A DNA stretch of 29,066 nucleotides from a virus. The position numbers and the translations under genes were made by a program. The notes under the pieces were generated by a model that worked only from the letters and a program-made list of their open reading frames with translations, had not been told where the DNA came from and did not search any database. Location: the IMG/VR virus record IMGVR_UViG_3300042549_002214, positions 1-29,066 of that record. One strand, 5' to 3'. Shown here one piece after another: positions 9,082 through 15,868 of this stretch (positions are counted from its first letter, which is position 1; every line of letters starts with the position of its first letter).

Positions 9082-9577
9082 GGTTTGAAATTGTTTGAGT
9101 TACAAAGTTTAAATACGGGATTGCAATTTCAGCGGCTTGTAATCTAAACAGCTTTGATTTATGTTTTAAGTGCGCGTTATCGTAGTGTTCCGTATTTGAA
9201 AGGTCACTTCGTTTAAACAACAAAGCCATGATATCAGAAACCGAGTGTTTGTTTTCCTTAACAATTATTTTTTCGATTAGCTTAGTGTCTTTTACCGATA
9301 AACGCATTTCAGCATTGTAAGTGAAACCGTCAATTTCTAAACTCGAAACAGGTTCTTTGTTTTCGTAATTATCACTATTAAATTCCTTTGTCTTTTGTAC
9401 AAAGTATTCAAAATCTTCCCATTCATCCTCTTCGATTCCAACAACTTCAAAAACTTTGATTTGTTTTTCGATGTTATCTAATTCCGGATTGTTATGGATA
9501 GCTGAAATCTTTTCGAATTCTTCGATATTAATTTCGTTCATTTTGTTGGCAATTTGCCTACCTAAAAATTCAATCAT
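9035..9577 (-). CDS. Putative tail-assembly chaperone, upstream member (180 aa)
   Basis: This 180-aa acidic helical protein is the first gene of the minus-strand pair. The segment INIEEFEKISAIHNNPELDNIEKQIKVFEVV (about 16-46, quoted here only as a guide) is followed by a beta-like region (EIDGFTYNAEMRLSV) and a C-terminal helix rich in Ala and Gln. A canonical Bacteroidota -7 box (TATATTTG, minus strand) lies 16 nt upstream of the start, so the pair has its own promoter. The final 47 nt overlap the 246-aa gene in the +1/-2 frame, and the overlap contains an A-run suited to frameshifting. The tail-chaperone call is inferred from the pair layout and the siphovirus context. Confidence 0.5.
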   Translation of the reverse strand: MIEFLGRQIANKMNEINIEEFEKISAIHNNPELDNIEKQIKVFEVVGIEEDEWEDFEYFVQKTKEFNSDNYENKEPVSSLEIDGFTYNAEMRLSVKDTKLIEKIIVKENKHSVSDIMALLFKRSDLSNTEHYDNAHLKHKSKLFRLQAAEIAIPYLNFVTQTISNHAQKQAAESVESDND

Positions 9578-9591
9578 GTTTATAATTTTTG

Positions 9592-9622
9592 AACAAATAT
9601 AAATAATATTTAATATAGTGAG
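9592..9622 (+). promoter_or_regulatory. Late bipartite element, copy 2
   Basis: AACAAA at 9592-9597, a 13-nt gap, then TAATATAGT at 9611-9619, three bases before the ATG at 9623. The upstream gene is divergent, so the protease-capsid unit must have its own start signal here. That favours a promoter function for the element. Confidence 0.55.
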
Positions 9623-9629
9623 ATGACAA
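9594..9629 (-). promoter_or_regulatory. Minus-strand host-type promoter for the chaperone pair
   Basis: On the minus strand TATATTTG (plus 9594-9601) matches the Bacteroidota -7 box TAnnTTTG. A TTG (plus CAA at 9627-9629) lies 25 nt further upstream, a little long for the -33 element. The -7 box overlaps the AACAAA half of the plus-strand late element at 9592-9619, so the divergent signals are interlocked. Confidence 0.55.
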
Positions 9630-10588
9630 AGGATTTACCAATCTATAAAATTACTATTGACCCCGAGTATTCGGACGGCGAAGATTTAGGAATTGAGCAA
9701 ATTGCTTTCACTTCGAACCCGGCTATTAAAGTCAAAGGAATGGCGTTTAATCATGAGGTTAAATTGTTATTTGCAGACGACTTGAAATATCGAGTTACAG
9801 CCCCGGCAATGATTCCAATGGAAATTTATAGGCGTGACGATGAAACCGGCGAATACTACGTTCAATTTACGGCTGAAACAATCGAGCAAATACACTCAAA
9901 GTTTATGCAAGATTTAAAGAACCGTGACATCTTTAATTTAGAACACGACCAAAGCCAACAAGTTCCGGCATATATTCTTGAATCATGGATTGTAGACAAC
10001 CCAAAAGAAGATAAAGCATTCAGCACGTTTGGAATTGAAGTCCCGAAAGGCACGTTAATGTTAACGGCTCAAATCACTAACCAAGAATATTATAACGAGT
10101 TAGTAAAAAACGAACAAATCGGGTTTTCAATCGAAGGGTTTTTAGGCTTAAAATTAAGTAATCAAATAAATAAATATAATATGAACAAATTACCAGACGG
10201 TGAACACCTAATCGAAGGTAAAATCTATGTCGTAAAAGGCGGTGAAATTATCGAGATTAAAGACGCACCAACAGAAGAAGTGGCTATGGAAAGCGACACG
10301 GTAGTTGAAGAAGAGGTAACAACCGAAACCGAACCTATTGACGAACAACCAGAACCCGAAGAAGTTGAAATGGCTGTCGATGTTGCAACGGATGCAGAAG
10401 CGGTTTTAGCAATCGTTACGCCTGTAATCGAAGAGCAAGTTAACAACCTATTAAAAATTATCGCTGACTTAAAAGCCCAAATGGAAGATATGTTAGCTGA
10501 AAGAACTGAAGACGAAATCGAATTAAAGTCTGAAGTAAAAATGAGTATTGCTGAAAAGTTCAGCGCATTAACTAAACTAAGTAATTAA
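9623..10588 (+). CDS. XkdF-like prohead protease with scaffold-like C-terminus (321 aa)
   Basis: This 321-aa protein has two parts. Residues 1-180 match the XkdF-like putative serine protease family: an SNPAIKVKGMAF opening, NLEHD with His108, the ESWIVDN strand at 120-126, and GFSIEGF with Ser169. His108 and Ser169 are the likely catalytic residues. Residues about 215-321 are highly acidic, then coiled-coil (LLKIIADLKAQMEDMLAERT), as in capsid scaffolds. The gene lies immediately upstream of the major capsid gene. Protease and scaffold therefore appear fused: the tail would nucleate the procapsid and the protease would then remove it. The protease call is well supported; the scaffold role is inferred. 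Confidence 0.78.
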   Translation: MTKDLPIYKITIDPEYSDGEDLGIEQIAFTSNPAIKVKGMAFNHEVKLLFADDLKYRVTAPAMIPMEIYRRDDETGEYYVQFTAETIEQIHSKFMQDLKNRDIFNLEHDQSQQVPAYILESWIVDNPKEDKAFSTFGIEVPKGTLMLTAQITNQEYYNELVKNEQIGFSIEGFLGLKLSNQINKYNMNKLPDGEHLIEGKIYVVKGGEIIEIKDAPTEEVAMESDTVVEEEVTTETEPIDEQPEPEEVEMAVDVATDAEAVLAIVTPVIEEQVNNLLKIIADLKAQMEDMLAERTEDEIELKSEVKMSIAEKFSALTKLSN

Positions 10589-10610
10589 TTAAAATCAAAT
10601 AAAAACAAAA

Positions 10611-11543
10611 ATGGAAAGAAAATTAAAATTTGATTTGGATATCGAAAATAACGCATTGTTATGTCCAAATCCTAATGAGTTCTATTCAAGAGCTTATTTA
10701 ACAGCTGATGTTGCGGATACTTACCGAGCTTTGCCGGGAATTAAATCACGTACACGTTTGGCAAATATTGCTTTTGGTTCAATCCTTAAGGCGTCAACTT
10801 GTAACTTCGAAGCTCCTACGGACACTTTGGATGCAATCGATATCGACGTTTGTGCATTCAGTGCAATGGCACAAATTTGTCAATTTGACTTGGAGCAATC
10901 TTTTGTAGCTTTGCAAATGACTCAAGGTTCAAACGGTGACTTTTCAGTTCCCGCATTCATGAACTACTATTGGGGTGAAATGGCAAAACAAATTGAAGAG
11001 GACATCGAGCTAATCAGATGGCAAGGTGACACAGAAAGCATTAATCCTTTACTTGCTCTTTGTGATGGTTACTTGAAAAAACTTTGTTTAGAAACAGGTA
11101 ATTTGGCTTATCAAAACGGCGGTGCTGTTGATTCAACAAATGTACTTGCAACAATGAATTTAGTTGTTAACGGTTTACCCGCATCAGTTAGATTTAAGAA
11201 AACAGATTTAAGAATCCGTGTTTCTTCAAATGTTGCTGCTGCTTATGAACTTGCTGCTGCTGCTGGAAATACTTTAACGTATGTTACAGCTCCATTGCAA
11301 ATGACTTATTTAGGAATTAAAGTTGTTGTTTGTGAGGGTATGCCTGATAACACAATCGTAGCTTCTTTACAAACTGATTTAATCTATGCGTTTGATGCTG
11401 AAGGCGATTCTAAAGCGTTGAAAGCTGTTAACTTAACTGATACTGTTGCAGAACCTTATATCCGCACACGTGCGAATGTAAAAGCAGGTTTCTTTTATGT
11501 AAACCCAGCGCAAATTTCAGTTTGGTCAGCTTGTTTTGACTAA
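10611..11543 (+). CDS. Major capsid protein, HK97 fold expected (310 aa)
   Basis: This 310-aa protein follows the protease/scaffold gene after 22 nt of A-rich leader, which lacks a Shine-Dalgarno site as is usual in Bacteroidota. The opening is basic/acidic (MERKLKFDLDIENN). Residues about 55-110 form an extended loop, about 120-150 a long helix (MNYYWGEMAKQIEEDIELI, the spine-helix position), and about 190-300 an alpha/beta A-domain-like region ending in a strand with FFYVNPAQISVW. Size, order and neighbours fit an HK97-type capsid protein of the kind found in Bacteroidota siphoviruses. A terminator-like hairpin follows directly, which may help this gene be expressed above those downstream. 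Confidence 0.82.
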   Translation: MERKLKFDLDIENNALLCPNPNEFYSRAYLTADVADTYRALPGIKSRTRLANIAFGSILKASTCNFEAPTDTLDAIDIDVCAFSAMAQICQFDLEQSFVALQMTQGSNGDFSVPAFMNYYWGEMAKQIEEDIELIRWQGDTESINPLLALCDGYLKKLCLETGNLAYQNGGAVDSTNVLATMNLVVNGLPASVRFKKTDLRIRVSSNVAAAYELAAAAGNTLTYVTAPLQMTYLGIKVVVCEGMPDNTIVASLQTDLIYAFDAEGDSKALKAVNLTDTVAEPYIRTRANVKAGFFYVNPAQISVWSACFD

Positions 11544-11554
11544 TCAAAAATAAT

Positions 11555-11579
11555 GGGGGTGTAAAAACCCCCTATTTTA
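11555..11579 (+). terminator. Weak terminator / attenuator after the capsid gene
   Basis: GGGGGT (11555-11560) pairs with ACCCCC (11567-11572) around a 6-nt loop. The following stretch is only moderately T-rich (TATTTTAT), so partial termination or mRNA-end protection is more likely than a full stop. Confidence 0.6.
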
Positions 11580-11602
11580 TAAACTAAAAAAATAATATAC
11601 AA

Positions 11603-12133
11603 ATGAGTTGTGAAGCATTAGAAGGTATTGTTAAGTCATGTGACAACAATTCCGGCGGCATATACAAAGTTTGGATTAACCAACAAGATAACATCGATTC
11701 ATTCACATTGAACCCGACGCTTTCTTGGACAGTTGATTCAATCACTTTGACCGACCCCGCAAACATATATACTGAATTCGAAATTCGCAGAAACACGGGT
11801 TCATATACTGAAGAAGCGGCTATTGATTTAATCAATGGTTCTTCTTATTACACTAAAACAATTACTTTAATGTTCCATCGACGTGACCAATCTAAGTCAC
11901 AAGCGATTAAAGTTTTGGGTGCCGGTCAACAGTATCTAAACGTAATCATTCAAGATGCAAACGGTAAGAATTGGTTTTTCCCTTTTATGCAATTAACGGG
12001 AGCTGCTGAAGGTTCCGGAACTGCCCGTGCGGATGGTTCTAAATATTCGGTTACGTTATTGTCTGAAGAGGAATACTTATCTTATGAGGTTACTGATGCA
12101 ACTGTTACTTCGGTAACAACGGTAGCGCCATAA
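11603..12133 (+). CDS. Major tail (tube) protein (176 aa)
   Basis: This 176-aa beta-rich protein has a central helix, the layout of siphovirus tube proteins. It has N-terminal strands with CEALEGIVKSC, a long loop, strands with ITLTDPANIYTEFEI, and a motif SYYTKTITLMFHRRDQ. This is followed by the helix SKSQAIKVLGAGQ, the strand YLNVIIQDANGKNWFFPFM, and an AEGSGTARADGSKYSVTLLSEE turn ending in a domain-closing strand. The GSGTARADGSKY loop before the last strand is reminiscent of tube proteins of Bacteroidota phages. The gene lies after the capsid gene and ends just before a strong terminator. I did not see an Ig-like addition. Confidence 0.7.
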   Translation: MSCEALEGIVKSCDNNSGGIYKVWINQQDNIDSFTLNPTLSWTVDSITLTDPANIYTEFEIRRNTGSYTEEAAIDLINGSSYYTKTITLMFHRRDQSKSQAIKVLGAGQQYLNVIIQDANGKNWFFPFMQLTGAAEGSGTARADGSKYSVTLLSEEEYLSYEVTDATVTSVTTVAP

Positions 12134-12161
12134 TTTTAAAAAACTCTTCTCCGAGAAAATC

Positions 12162-12189
12162 AGCATCCTTAACGGGGTGCTTTTTTTTT
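12162..12189 (+). terminator. Strong Rho-independent terminator after the tail-tube gene
   Basis: A 7-bp stem, AGCATCC (12162-12168) with GGGTGCT (12175-12181, one T-G wobble), encloses a 6-nt loop and is followed by a run of T (12181-12189). It closes the protease-capsid-tube unit, so the next gene at 12221 needs its own start signal. Confidence 0.85.
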
Positions 12190-12190
12190 A

Positions 12191-12220
12191 AACAAAAAGA
12201 CGTACTAACTTAATATAGTT
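12191..12220 (+). promoter_or_regulatory. Late bipartite element, copy 3
   Basis: AACAAA at 12191-12196, a 14-nt gap, then TAATATAGT at 12211-12219, one base before the GTG start at 12221. It lies immediately downstream of a strong terminator, which is the best positional argument that the element is a promoter. Confidence 0.6.
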
Positions 12221-12562
12221 GTGATATATATAAATAAAGATGAAGTAAATAATATCGTATTAACGCTTTCAGAGGTTAGTACCTTAACAAATCCTTTTTA
12301 TTTATTCGTATTTCAAAATGAAATGAACCCAGAAAGTGACCCTATTTTGTTTACTACTTTGGATATTTCAGCTTATCCGGAACGATACAATCAATTCTTA
12401 TTAGATGAACCCGTGGACGTTGAACTAATCAAAGGTCAATACTCATATTCGGTTTATGAATCGGTAACGCCACCTGTTGCAATTATAGACACAACAGGAA
12501 TAGTTATCGAAGAAGGTCGTATGGTCGTTTCAGGAACTATTATAAATTCAATTTACGACTAA
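12221..12562 (+). CDS. Conserved Bacteroidota phage structural-module protein (113 aa)
   Basis: This 113-aa, beta-rich, acidic protein uses a GTG start (read MIYINKDEVN). It has a TNPFYLFVFQNEM strand, a DISAYPERYNQF motif and a closing segment with GQYSYSVYES and an EEGRMVVSG turn. I associate this pattern with a small family coded next to portal or neck genes in Bacteroidota phages. The start is fixed by the late element one base upstream. The portal gene follows after 3 nt. A head decoration or neck role is possible. The function is not established from the sequence. Confidence 0.6.
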   Translation: MIYINKDEVNNIVLTLSEVSTLTNPFYLFVFQNEMNPESDPILFTTLDISAYPERYNQFLLDEPVDVELIKGQYSYSVYESVTPPVAIIDTTGIVIEEGRMVVSGTIINSIYD

Positions 12563-12565
12563 CTT

Positions 12566-13882
12566 ATGGCATGGTATAACATATTTAAACAAAGTGAAAA
12601 ACAAGGCGTTGAAATCGTTGAGGGTTATCAAAGTTTTTCTACTCCATTTGCTAAAATTGGCGGTGGAAATCTTGCTTTACCTTATGTGAATGGACGCTAC
12701 CAAGTATCTGGATACATTCCTTTTGGTTCGGATAACTTATATCCTGAAGTTTTAAACCAAATGTATTACAGTTCACCTTTACATGGTGCAATTGTAGACT
12801 ATAAAACAAACGCGGTTATCGGTGGCGGGTTTAATATTATCATTGATAAATTAACCAACGAGCAAAAACTCGAATTATATGCTTTTGAATCTAAATTGAA
12901 GTTGAAAAAAATGGCTTCAGTTGTTACAAAACAGCTTGTTATTCATAACCGAGTTTATTTTAAATTATGTTTTTCTGAAAAGGGTAAAATTTCTAAAATA
13001 GATAACCTTTCACCTGAAAAGTTAAGACGTTCACAGGATGGAAAAACTTATTTTATTTGTGACGATTGGGCATCGAGAATAGATGTTATTGAAATCAAAC
13101 CTTACCACCCATTAAATAAAGATTGCGAGCAACTATTTATTTATGAATTACCGTGTATTGGTCAAGATTACTACCCATTACCGCAGTATTCAAGTGCGTT
13201 AAACTTTGCTTTTTTAAGTGGTGAACTTAGTTATTTAGCAAAATCAAATATTCAAAACGCTGTTTTCCCGTCTTTTGCAATGATGTTCCCTAAACGCCCA
13301 CAAAGCGAAGAGGAAAAGAACATGATAAGAAGGACTATTGATAAGCTTAAAGGCGCTGAAAACGCCGGGAAGGCGGTTGCATTCTTTGCGAATAGTGCCG
13401 AACAAATGCCGAAAATAGAAAGTTTGCCTACGAATTCAAATGATAAGTTATTCCAAGAAGCATCGAACCTAAACACGGAGCAAATCTGTTTTTCACATAC
13501 AATCGACCCTATTTTAATGGGTGTTCGAACTACCGGTTCACTTGGTGGCGGTGCGGATATAAAACAAGCGTATGTTATATTTGAGAAAAACGTAGTTAAA
13601 CCACTCCGAGAAATTGTTGAAGATATATTTAATGAATTGTTGCATATTGCAAAGGTTAACGGAACGCTTAAAATCAATAACTTTCAAATCATTAATGAAA
13701 CTATTGTTGAGGTTGAGGAAAGCGCGTCGAAAACAAGCGATTCACTAAACGCTATGAGTCCTTTGGTGGCTACAAAAGTTTTAAGTTCAATGACACCAAA
13801 CGAAATACGAGCCTTGGCAGCGTTACCACCGGTTGCGGATGGCGATGTTGTTCCTATTGTTAAACCTGAAAATACTATATAA
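12566..13882 (+). CDS. Portal protein (438 aa)
   Basis: At 438 aa it has the usual length for siphovirus portals. The N-terminus has a flexible segment, then NLYPEVLNQMYYSSPLHGAIVDY, the typical SP-x-x-x-x-x-x-D/Y helix of portals (about residues 53-75). KTNAVIGGGF follows. Residues about 300-330 (EQICFSHTIDPILMGV) are the characteristic portal segment in which the phage genome channel helix begins, and the helix at about 340-365 (AYVIFEKNVVKPLREIVEDIF) is the long stem helix. The C-terminal part (LSSMTPNEIRALAALPPV) matches the common TxNEIRxxxGLPP end of portals. It forms the DNA entry ring. Its stop overlaps the next ATG (TAATG). Confidence 0.88.
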   Translation: MAWYNIFKQSEKQGVEIVEGYQSFSTPFAKIGGGNLALPYVNGRYQVSGYIPFGSDNLYPEVLNQMYYSSPLHGAIVDYKTNAVIGGGFNIIIDKLTNEQKLELYAFESKLKLKKMASVVTKQLVIHNRVYFKLCFSEKGKISKIDNLSPEKLRRSQDGKTYFICDDWASRIDVIEIKPYHPLNKDCEQLFIYELPCIGQDYYPLPQYSSALNFAFLSGELSYLAKSNIQNAVFPSFAMMFPKRPQSEEEKNMIRRTIDKLKGAENAGKAVAFFANSAEQMPKIESLPTNSNDKLFQEASNLNTEQICFSHTIDPILMGVRTTGSLGGGADIKQAYVIFEKNVVKPLREIVEDIFNELLHIAKVNGTLKINNFQIINETIVEVEESASKTSDSLNAMSPLVATKVLSSMTPNEIRALAALPPVADGDVVPIVKPENTI

Positions 13883-14442
13883 TGTTATATTTTATAACTG
13901 AAAATTATTTAAAAACAAACACACCGATAACGGCAAATGTTGATGTAACGGATGTAACGCCTTATATAGCAACACAGGCACAATTAAGGGTAATGCCTAT
14001 TTTAGGAACTACTTTCTTTAATTATATGCTGAATGTATATAACACCCAAGCGGCAGCGCCGGGGAGTCCTGAAGAAACACTAATCAAATTTATTCAACCT
14101 ATTGTTGCATGGCGAAGTGCTGAAGATGCTGTTTTCGGTTTAACATACCAACTTAAAAACAAAGGATTGCAAGTTCAAAGCGGTGATTATTCAAGTTCGG
14201 TAAGTCAACGCGAGGTTGCTTTTGGCATGGAGCATTACGCACAAAAGGCTTCATTCTTTGAAACACGATTAATAAGATACTTAGTAAAAAACAAAAATTT
14301 ATTTCCTGAATTTATTTCACATGAAAACAGGGACACGGATTTACGTCCTATGATTGATTGCCTTGGATGTTCAGGGTGTCACACGGGAACGTGTAACGGT
14401 GAAAACGGTAATGGATATAACAATCAAATTTTAATATTATGA
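13882..14442 (+). CDS. Head-tail adaptor / connector-like protein (186 aa)
   Basis: This 186-aa helical protein is coupled to the portal gene. It opens LYFITENYLKTNTPITANVDVTDVTPYI, then AQLRVMPILGTTFFNYML, helical segments with IKFIQPIVAWRSAEDAVF, and a C-terminal SGCHTGTCN segment with clustered cysteines (about residues 159-171: CLGCSGCHTGTC). Multi-helix proteins just downstream of the portal are usually adaptors (gp6/gp15-type) at the portal vertex. The cysteine cluster may bind a metal or may simply be a lineage feature. I recall this family from Bacteroidota phages near portals. Confidence 0.6.
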   Translation: MLYFITENYLKTNTPITANVDVTDVTPYIATQAQLRVMPILGTTFFNYMLNVYNTQAAAPGSPEETLIKFIQPIVAWRSAEDAVFGLTYQLKNKGLQVQSGDYSSSVSQREVAFGMEHYAQKASFFETRLIRYLVKNKNLFPEFISHENRDTDLRPMIDCLGCSGCHTGTCNGENGNGYNNQILIL

Positions 14443-14645
14443 ATGAATTTGTAGCGGCTATAAAAAAGAACGGCGCGGTTGGGGTTTTGGCGATGTGGTT
14501 ATGGTACACACACACCGAGGTGCAAGAATTAAAAATGCGTTTATATGAGTGCTATGGTAAGGACGGGCAAGTATCTAAAAACTTAATTGAAGATAATTCG
14601 TTTGTTGCTATAATTCCAAAAGACGAACTTAACGATACTTTATGA
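14439..14645 (+). CDS. Possible holin, one membrane segment (68 aa)
   Basis: This 68-aa protein has one apolar segment (about residues 12-24, AVGVLAMWLWYT) after a short basic N-terminus (AIKKNG). A charged amphipathic stretch (EVQELKMRLYECYGKDGQ) follows. The gene overlaps both neighbours by 4 nt (ATGA) and comes immediately before the endolysin, the place for a holin. The membrane segment is short, so a pinholin-like or lysis-accessory role is also possible. Confidence 0.5.
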   Translation: MNEFVAAIKKNGAVGVLAMWLWYTHTEVQELKMRLYECYGKDGQVSKNLIEDNSFVAIIPKDELNDTL

Positions 14646-15160
14646 GTTACGATTGGTTAAAACATGAAACAGCACCAAAAATATTGGTTGAAGCCGTTAA
14701 GCATATCGGAGTAAAAGAAATTATAGGGCGTTACCATAGTGAAACTATTATCGGTTGGGCGCAATCCTTAGACTTAGAAGATGTTTATACAAACGACGAA
14801 ATCCCTTGGTGCGGTTTATATATAGCATATTGTTGCCATGCTCAAAAATTAGACGTAGTTAAAAATCCATTGTGGGCTTTGAACTGGAATAAATACGGCA
14901 CAAAGACTGAAACACCTATGTTAGGCGATGTATTGACTTTTACTCGAAATGGCGGCGGTCACGTTGGTTTATATGTAGGTGAGGACATTACACATTACCA
15001 CGTATTAGGCGGTAATCAAAATAACATGGTAAGTGTTTCAAGAATTGCAAAAACACGATTGAATCAGGCACGTAGAACGGCGTGGAAAATAGCACAACCG
15101 GCAAATGTTCGGGTAATTAAATTAGAACCAAAAGGAGTAATAACAACAAACGAAAAATAA
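14642..15160 (+). CDS. Endolysin, NlpC/P60/CHAP-like (TIGR02594-type) peptidase (172 aa)
   Basis: This 172-aa protein has the papain-like arrangement of phage amidase/endopeptidases of the TIGR02594 type. EIPWCGLYIAYC gives catalytic Cys57, MLGDVLTF follows at 93-100, and GGGHVGLYVGE gives His107. The HVLGGNQNNMVSV segment (about 120-132) supplies the third part of the site. It has no signal peptide, so it depends on a holin for release, in keeping with the preceding 68-aa gene. It is expected to cut peptidoglycan cross-bridges or stem peptides at lysis. The reaction specificity cannot be read from sequence. Confidence 0.85.
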   Translation: MSYDWLKHETAPKILVEAVKHIGVKEIIGRYHSETIIGWAQSLDLEDVYTNDEIPWCGLYIAYCCHAQKLDVVKNPLWALNWNKYGTKTETPMLGDVLTFTRNGGGHVGLYVGEDITHYHVLGGNQNNMVSVSRIAKTRLNQARRTAWKIAQPANVRVIKLEPKGVITTNEK

Positions 15161-15161
15161 A

Positions 15162-15386
15162 ATGGCAAAGAAAAAAAAGATTGATGTTGAAATACAAGTT
15201 AACGATGCATCATTAGAAATTCACAGAGATGAAACAATAAGCGAGGTGAAATTAGATACTAAGAACTTAGATATCGAAGTTACAAAAACGGGTGACAAAA
15301 TCGAGGTGAAAGTCGATACGGATAAACCTTTTTGTGGTTTGGTAGGAAAAATTTTAGGAAGATACATTTCTAAAAGATTAAAATAG
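15162..15386 (+). CDS. Small basic protein downstream of the endolysin, unknown (74 aa)
   Basis: This 74-aa protein begins with a lysine cluster (MAKKKKID). It has alternating charged/apolar strands (VKLDTKNLDIEVTKTGDKIEVKVD) that could form a beta-meander, and ends with a short amphipathic basic helix (GLVGKILGRYISKRLK). It begins 1 nt after the endolysin stop and is the last gene before the terminator at 15434. A lysis-accessory role is conceivable from position. I do not recognise the family. Confidence 0.55.
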   Translation: MAKKKKIDVEIQVNDASLEIHRDETISEVKLDTKNLDIEVTKTGDKIEVKVDTDKPFCGLVGKILGRYISKRLK

Positions 15387-15433
15387 TATATTTGTATCGC
15401 ATAATTTCATAATTTTAGATTAATTGTTTTATT

Positions 15434-15460
15434 AAACCCTTGCTTCGGTAGGGGTTTTTT
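15434..15460 (+). terminator. Late-operon terminator with a UUCG tetraloop
   Basis: The stem 15434-15443 / 15448-15457 closes a C(TTCG)G tetraloop, one of the most stable RNA loops, and runs into a T tract (to 15460). There are two wobble pairs (T40-G51, G42-T49). It separates late from early transcription. Confidence 0.88.
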
Positions 15461-15487
15461 AGTTTTAGAAAAAATAAATTAAAATAA

Positions 15488-15535
15488 TTGTAACTATATT
15501 AAAAAGAATAACGTATATTTGTCAAAACAATTAAA
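15488..15535 (+). promoter_or_regulatory. Early promoter 1 with 16-bp operator
   Basis: TTG (15488-15490), a 23-nt spacer, and the -7 box TATATTTG (15514-15521). TATATTAAAAAGAATA fills 15495-15510, three bases before the -7 box. The leader contains AAACAATTAAA (15525-15535). It drives the seven small genes from 15545. Confidence 0.75.
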
Positions 15536-15544
15536 TACTAAACT

Positions 15545-15691
15545 ATGAAAAATTACTTTTTTGATTTATTAGACCAAGTCACACCGAGAACAGATGAGCA
15601 TAAAGACATTTTAAAGTGCTTTTTAGGCTTTTTCCCGTTATTTATAGTAACGATTGGTGCATTGTATTCACTTTTAATTTATATGCGATGA
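15545..15691 (+). CDS. 48-aa single-pass membrane protein, first early gene
   Basis: This 48-aa reading frame is too short for common gene callers. It starts 24 nt after the early -7 box and follows the shared AAACAATTAAA leader. Residues 1-24 are polar with several acidic positions; residues 25-46 form one apolar segment (CFLGFFPLFIVTIGALYSLL) that should span the inner membrane. Its stop overlaps the next start (ATGA at 15688-15691). As the first gene behind a strong host-type promoter it may act on the host envelope soon after entry, but this is inference. No family is recognised. Confidence 0.65.
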   Translation: MKNYFFDLLDQVTPRTDEHKDILKCFLGFFPLFIVTIGALYSLLIYMR

Positions 15692-15867
15692 GAACGGCTG
15701 AAAATAAGTGTTACACTTTATTAGAAATAATTAATTACTGGGAAGACCAAAAAGAAAAAAACACGGGTAAAATGAATATCGCGCATTACATGAATGTTTG
15801 TAGGGCAAAAGCTCGGATTTTACGATGGAATGATAACGATAAAACATGGACACAAATATTTAAATAA
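15688..15867 (+). CDS. Small early protein, unknown (59 aa)
   Basis: This 59-aa protein starts at the ATG at 15688. A longer frame from 15616 would run inside the membrane-protein gene, and only the 15688 start gives an ATGA overlap. The sequence opens MRTAENKCYTLLEIINYWED and ends with a basic, Trp-containing segment (RILRWNDNDKTWTQIFK). It looks like a compact helical protein, possibly nucleic-acid or host-protein binding. It belongs to the early unit behind the 15514 -7 box. Confidence 0.6.
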   Translation: MRTAENKCYTLLEIINYWEDQKEKNTGKMNIAHYMNVCRAKARILRWNDNDKTWTQIFK

Positions 15868-15868
15868 G

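Noticed and set aside
13252-13677. Minus-strand 141-aa frame in the portal gene
   Set aside because: It is a Ser/Phe-rich mirror of the portal coding strand with no initiation signal.
15387-15394. Second TATATTTG box just after the 74-aa gene, which could drive a short RNA ending at the 15434 terminator
   Set aside because: No TTG lies at a suitable distance upstream, and the implied product would be little more than the terminator hairpin.
15616-15687. Longer start for the 59-aa early protein
   Set aside because: It would run inside the membrane-protein gene; the ATGA overlap at 15688 is the natural start.
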